NCBI GenBank assembly: GCA_023420435.1
Contig: JAEZWE010000104.1
Coordinates: forward strand, 1 to 8,597
Length of the DNA: 8,597 nucleotides
From: Bacteroidota bacterium
GTDB taxonomy: Bacteria; Bacteroidota; Bacteroidia; Flavobacteriales; Weeksellaceae
Reading direction: 5' to 3'
Shown here: in pieces, positions 6,176 to 8,597 of the stretch
Position numbering within the stretch: the stretch's first letter is position 1
How the letters are laid out: every line of letters starts with the position of its first letter
Position numbers and translations under genes: made by a program
Notes under the pieces: generated by a model
The model's input: the letters and a program-made list of their open reading frames with translations, nothing else
Databases searched by the model: none
Told to the model about the DNA's origin: nothing

Positions 6176-7402
6176 ATGTACTCAATAATAGATATAGAAA
6201 GTAACGGCGGAGGTTATAGACAAGAAAACATCATTGATATTGCCGTCTTTAAATATGATGGTCATGAAATTGTTGACCAGTTTATTTCTTTGGTGAATCC
6301 GGAATCTGAAATTACACCTTTTGTACAGAAATTAACCGGAATAAGTCCAAAAATGGTAAAAAGTGCGCCAAAATTCCATGAAATTGCAAAAAGAGTAATC
6401 GAAATTACCAAAGGAACAACTTTGGTAGGTCACAATATCGAGTTCGATTACCGAATGCTTCGTCAATCCTTCAAACGTCTTGGTTATGAATTTAAAATCA
6501 ACACTTTAGATACCATTCCTCTTGCCAAAAAACTAATTCCGGAAGCGGAAAGTTATTCCTTGGGAAAATTGGTAAAATCTTTGGGAATTCCGTTGGTTGA
6601 ACACCACAGAGCTGCAGGAGATGCAAGAGCAACTTTGGATTTATTTAAATTGTTGATTAATAAAGATGTTGACAATGAAATTATCCAAAAGCAGCACGAA
6701 GAAACCAATTCTAAAAATTATATTAACAAGGTAAAAGAACTTACCCAAGATCTTCCGAATTCTCAAGGAATTGTTTATTTTCAAAATGAGAAAGGAAAAA
6801 TTCTGTTTAGCGATTTTGTTGAAGATATTTCAAAATCTGCAAAGAAGTTATTCAGTTCAAAATCAAATCGTTGGAAATCGGTTCAAGACGAATGCGAACA
6901 AATAAATTACGATTTGGCAGGAAATAAAATTTTAGCCAAATTGCTGATGAAAATAAAAAATATCCGAAAAAAAGAAACGCTTCCTTTTGGTTTGTATCAT
7001 CGGAACGGAAAATATTTGGTGGAAAAAAATTCCCTTCATAAAGAAGAAAATCCGATTTTGAAATTTCAATCTTTTACCCAAGCTTTGAAAGTGCTGAATT
7101 TTTTAAAGAAAGAAGAAAAATTTCAGGATTTTAACCTTTTAATTCAACATTTAAACTTGAAAAACCGAAACGAAATTTGGACATTGAGTGGAAGAATTTT
7201 AGGGGAAAAATTATTTTTAATATTTGAAAAAGGAAAATTATCAGGATTCGGATTTTACGAATTGTTCCATCAAATCCAATCTAAATATAAAATTCATCAG
7301 TTAAAAATTGAAATTCCGGGCTCCACGAAAGACTTGGAAAATGATTTAAAATTAGCCTTGCTGAAAGGCAGTGTGGAAGTTTATCCTTTTCCTGAGAAGT
7401 AA
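6176..7402 (+). CDS. DEDDh 3'-5' exonuclease fused to a degenerate GIY-YIG-like domain, 408 aa
   Basis: Residues 1-163 form a DnaQ-type exonuclease with all three motifs: Exo I DIESNG (Asp6, Glu8), Exo II GHNIEFDYRML (Asp91) and Exo III HRAAGDARAT (His144, Asp149), so DEDDh catalysis looks intact. After a linker, residues about 190-265 align by eye with the UvrC N-terminal GIY-YIG domain: LPNSQGIVYFQNEKGKIL matches the start LPxxPGVYxxxdxxGxxxYVG. GIY has become GIV, YVG has become LFS (about 210-212), the helix that should carry the catalytic Arg reads SAKKLF, and the usual Glu position in the E-ALLLE-NLIK helix reads GNKILAKLLMKIKNI. The nuclease site therefore appears lost. Residues 270-408 are an uncharacterised C-terminal region also seen in DnaQ-UvrC-like fusions. 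A role in DNA repair or replication is inferred. It probably shares a transcript with the upstream ATPase. Confidence 0.85.
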   Translation: MYSIIDIESNGGGYRQENIIDIAVFKYDGHEIVDQFISLVNPESEITPFVQKLTGISPKMVKSAPKFHEIAKRVIEITKGTTLVGHNIEFDYRMLRQSFKRLGYEFKINTLDTIPLAKKLIPEAESYSLGKLVKSLGIPLVEHHRAAGDARATLDLFKLLINKDVDNEIIQKQHEETNSKNYINKVKELTQDLPNSQGIVYFQNEKGKILFSDFVEDISKSAKKLFSSKSNRWKSVQDECEQINYDLAGNKILAKLLMKIKNIRKKETLPFGLYHRNGKYLVEKNSLHKEENPILKFQSFTQALKVLNFLKKEEKFQDFNLLIQHLNLKNRNEIWTLSGRILGEKLFLIFEKGKLSGFGFYELFHQIQSKYKIHQLKIEIPGSTKDLENDLKLALLKGSVEVYPFPEK

Positions 7403-7415
7403 CTTTATTCCTTAG

Positions 7416-7448
7416 AACTTCGTCAAAGTTTTAAACTTTGACAAAGTT
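7416..7448 (+). repeat. Strong palindrome between the exonuclease gene and the lysA promoter
   Basis: The arms GTCAAAGTTT (7422-7431) and AAACTTTGAC (7433-7442) are perfectly complementary around one base. Beyond a single C/A mismatch (7421/7443) the pairing continues with AACTT (7416-7420) and AAGTT (7444-7448), giving a stem of about 15 bp less the few loop bases. It starts 14 nt after the exonuclease stop and ends 3 nt before the -33 box of the lysA promoter. It could end the upstream transcript, although the following T-run (7450-7454) is short and interrupted, or it could be an operator or a dispersed intergenic repeat. Confidence 0.75.
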
Positions 7449-7451
7449 GAT

Positions 7452-7482
7452 TTTGTGGATTTAACAAGAACATTTACTTTTG
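7452..7482 (+). promoter_or_regulatory. Promoter of the lysA leader (near-perfect Bacteroidota consensus)
   Basis: TTTG (7452-7455) and TACTTTTG (7475-7482) match the -33 and -7 boxes TTTG and TAnnTTTG exactly, with the preferred 19-nt spacer. Transcription should begin near 7489, about 15 nt before the leader ATG at 7504 and about 170 nt before lysA. This is the best promoter match in the window. Confidence 0.75.
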
Positions 7483-7527
7483 CAAAAATTTCAACAAAAA
7501 ACAATGCAAAATTTTCAACAAAAAATG
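7481..7527 (+). repeat. Imperfect tandem repeat carrying two in-frame ATGs
   Basis: Two copies of a segment with the form TGCAAAAnTTTCAACAAAAA lie 24 nt apart (7481-7506 and 7505-7527), and each ends in ATG (7504 and 7525). The ATGs are in the same frame, 21 nt apart. The repeat duplicates the translation start region of the leader ORF, including a run of A before each start codon. Confidence 0.6.
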
Positions 7528-7575
7528 ACTGGTAAAAAGGGCGCTGTAAAGTTCTCTAAGGTTTGGAATGTATAA
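7504..7575 (+). CDS. Putative lysine-containing leader peptide of lysA, 23 codons
   Basis: This short ORF starts with ATG at 7504 (second in-frame ATG at 7525) and stops with TAA at 7573. It encodes 23 residues with Lys at positions 7, 11, 12, 16 and 19, including an adjacent pair (TGKKGAVKFSKVWNV is the C-terminal part). Five Lys in 23 is above what is usual, though this AT-rich genome favours Lys codons anyway. The ORF begins about 15 nt after the predicted transcription start and ends 30 nt before the terminator stem, the layout of an attenuator leader peptide. It has no similarity I recognise to a functional protein. The main alternative is that the transcript is a small noncoding RNA with a chance ORF. 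Confidence 0.5.
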   Translation: MQNFQQKMTGKKGAVKFSKVWNV

Positions 7576-7613
7576 GAGTTGCGTTGCAGAAAATAAATTA
7601 TTGCGGCAGACTC
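7576..7613 (+). promoter_or_regulatory. Putative antiterminator pairing in the lysA leader
   Basis: GAGTTGC (7576-7582), directly after the leader stop codon, can pair with GCAGACTC (7606-7613) with one bulged G (7609), giving 7 bp. That second segment is also the 5' arm of the terminator hairpin, so the two structures exclude each other. C7611, mismatched in the terminator, is paired with G7578 here. A ribosome at the stop codon would cover 7576-7582 and so favour termination; one held at an earlier Lys codon would leave it free. A weaker protective pairing, CTGTAA (7544-7549) with TTGCAG (7584-7589), is also possible. Found by eye; no folding was run. Confidence 0.45.
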
Positions 7614-7637
7614 TTCCTGGAAGAATCTGCTTTTTTT
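7606..7637 (+). terminator. Intrinsic terminator in the lysA leader (probable attenuator)
   Basis: The arms GCAGACTCTTC (7606-7616) and GAAGAATCTGC (7620-7630) form 10 of 11 base pairs, with one C/A mismatch (7611/7625), around the loop CTG. Seven T follow (7631-7637). The lysA ATG comes only 18 nt later, with no promoter match in between, so lysA expression should depend on reading through this site. That makes it an attenuator rather than an ordinary end-of-gene terminator. Confidence 0.75.
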
Positions 7638-7655
7638 ATGTAAAAAAATTAAATT

Positions 7656-8597
7656 ATGAACGATAAAGATCTACTGAAAATCGCCCAAGAATTTGGAACA
7701 CCAACGTATGTTTACGATGCAGAATCCATTAAAATTCAATACGAAAAACTATCTTCGTCTTTTCATAAGCATACCAAATTTTTCTATGCTGCAAAGGCTT
7801 TAACGAACATTAATGTTCTTAAATATATTGAAAAATTGGGTGCGAATTTGGACTGCGTTTCTATCAACGAAGTAAAATTGGGTTTAAAAGCCGGTTTTTC
7901 TGCTAAAAGAATTTTATTTACTCCAAATTGTGTAGATTTAGCAGAGATTGAAGAAGTGATGGAACACAAAGTTCACATTAACATTGATAATATTTCCATT
8001 TTGGAGCAGTTTGGAAACAAATACGGAGATTCTTATCCCATTTTTGTTAGAATTAATCCACACATTTTTGCTGGCGGAAATTATAAAATTTCAACAGGAC
8101 ATATCGATTCAAAATTTGGAATTTCCATTCATCAACTGCGTCACATAGAACGAGTGATGAAATCTACCAACCTAAATATTGAAGGGCTTCACATGCATAC
8201 CGGAAGCGAAATAAAAGATCCGGATGTTTTTCTGCAAGGATTGGAAATTATGTTAGAATTATCAGAACATTTCCCGAATTTGAAATATCTCGATATGGGA
8301 AGCGGTTTTAAAATTCCATATCAGGATTCTGAAATGGAAACCGATGTAAAATCACTCGGAAAAAAAGTAGAAAAAGCATTGTCCGAATTTCAAAAAGAAA
8401 CCGGAAAAAAGTTTGAATTATGGTTTGAACCGGGGAAATTTTTGGTTGGTAAAAGTGGGCATTTTTTGGTAAAATCCAACGTCATCAAACAAACAACAGC
8501 AACAGTTTTTGTGGGAATTAATTCTGGATTTAATCATTTAATTCGCCCCATGTTTTATGATTCTTACCATGAAATTGAAAATCTTTCCAATCCAAAA
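7656..8597 (+). CDS. lysA: Diaminopimelate decarboxylase, N-terminal 314 residues (cut by window edge)
   Basis: This open frame runs from the ATG at 7656 to the end of the window without a stop; about 90 residues should be missing. It is a fold-type III PLP enzyme that converts meso-diaminopimelate to L-lysine, the last step of lysine synthesis, in the cytoplasm. Visible landmarks are FFYAAKALTN with the PLP lysine Lys47, GLHMHTGSE (178-185), LDMGSGFKIPY (212-222, phosphate-binding glycine loop), EPGKFLVGKSG (258-268) and LIRPMFYDSYH (295-305). The glycine loop reads GSG where many bacteria have GGG, and EPGK replaces the common EPGR. I believe these variants are normal for Flavobacteriia LysA, which slightly strengthens the taxonomic call. 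The start codon is 18 nt past the T-tract of the leader terminator, so the gene is probably controlled by attenuation. Confidence 0.93.
   Translation, partial: MNDKDLLKIAQEFGTPTYVYDAESIKIQYEKLSSSFHKHTKFFYAAKALTNINVLKYIEKLGANLDCVSINEVKLGLKAGFSAKRILFTPNCVDLAEIEEVMEHKVHINIDNISILEQFGNKYGDSYPIFVRINPHIFAGGNYKISTGHIDSKFGISIHQLRHIERVMKSTNLNIEGLHMHTGSEIKDPDVFLQGLEIMLELSEHFPNLKYLDMGSGFKIPYQDSEMETDVKSLGKKVEKALSEFQKETGKKFELWFEPGKFLVGKSGHFLVKSNVIKQTTATVFVGINSGFNHLIRPMFYDSYHEIENLSNPK

Noticed and set aside
4597..7402. A HerA-nuclease anti-phage defence system
   Set aside because: The ATPase belongs to the housekeeping-like YjgR family, the partner is not a known defence nuclease, base composition is like the surroundings, and there are no mobile-element or other defence genes nearby.
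7638..7643. ATG followed directly by TAA just after the T-tract
   Set aside because: A start-stop could hold a ribosome before lysA, but six bases in AT-rich DNA are easily chance and nothing else supports it.
7489..7655. Lysine riboswitch (L-box) before lysA
   Set aside because: The leader is too short for the five-helix aptamer, and I recognise none of its conserved loop elements. The mini-ORF plus terminator fits better.
7784..7969. 61-codon minus-strand open frame
   Set aside because: It is antisense to lysA, whose catalytic motifs are in the plus-strand frame.

Overview
The window is AT-rich, has no Shine-Dalgarno-like sites before its genes, and carries several close matches to the Bacteroidota promoter (TTTG, about 19 nt, TAnnTTTG). 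Together with the protein types, this points to a member of the Flavobacteriia, probably the Chryseobacterium/Kaistella group; the genus is an inference. I see no rRNA, tRNA, CRISPR array, transposase or phage gene. It looks like ordinary chromosome with a few unusual points.

Positions 1-1345 hold a small exported beta-barrel-like protein (minus strand) and, divergently, a nitrilase-family omega-amidase (YafV type). Positions 1348-4435 are a minus-strand run, in transcription order: a Gre-factor-like protein, a TauE/SafE membrane permease, a persulfide dioxygenase with two rhodanese modules (CstB architecture), and a thioredoxin. The last three form a plausible sulfane-sulfur detoxification set. 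The dioxygenase oxidises persulfide, its rhodanese handles the sulfur atom, the thioredoxin can reduce persulfides, and TauE can export sulfite or a related anion. The gene order resembles part of the staphylococcal cst locus, but CstR, CstA and SQR are not in view.

Positions 4597-7402 (plus strand) encode a HerA/FtsK-type ATPase of the YjgR (DUF853) family. Next comes a DEDDh 3'-5' exonuclease fused to what looks like a GIY-YIG (UvrC N-terminal) domain that has lost its catalytic residues.

Positions 7403-7655 are the most interesting stretch. After a strong palindrome come a near-consensus promoter, a 23-codon lysine-containing mini-ORF, a sequence able to pair as an antiterminator, and a hairpin with a T7 tract that ends 18 nt before lysA (diaminopimelate decarboxylase, last step of lysine synthesis; cut by the window edge). 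This is the layout of a leader-peptide transcription attenuator for lysine. It is the best candidate here for an undescribed regulatory system, though it rests on reading the sequence alone.
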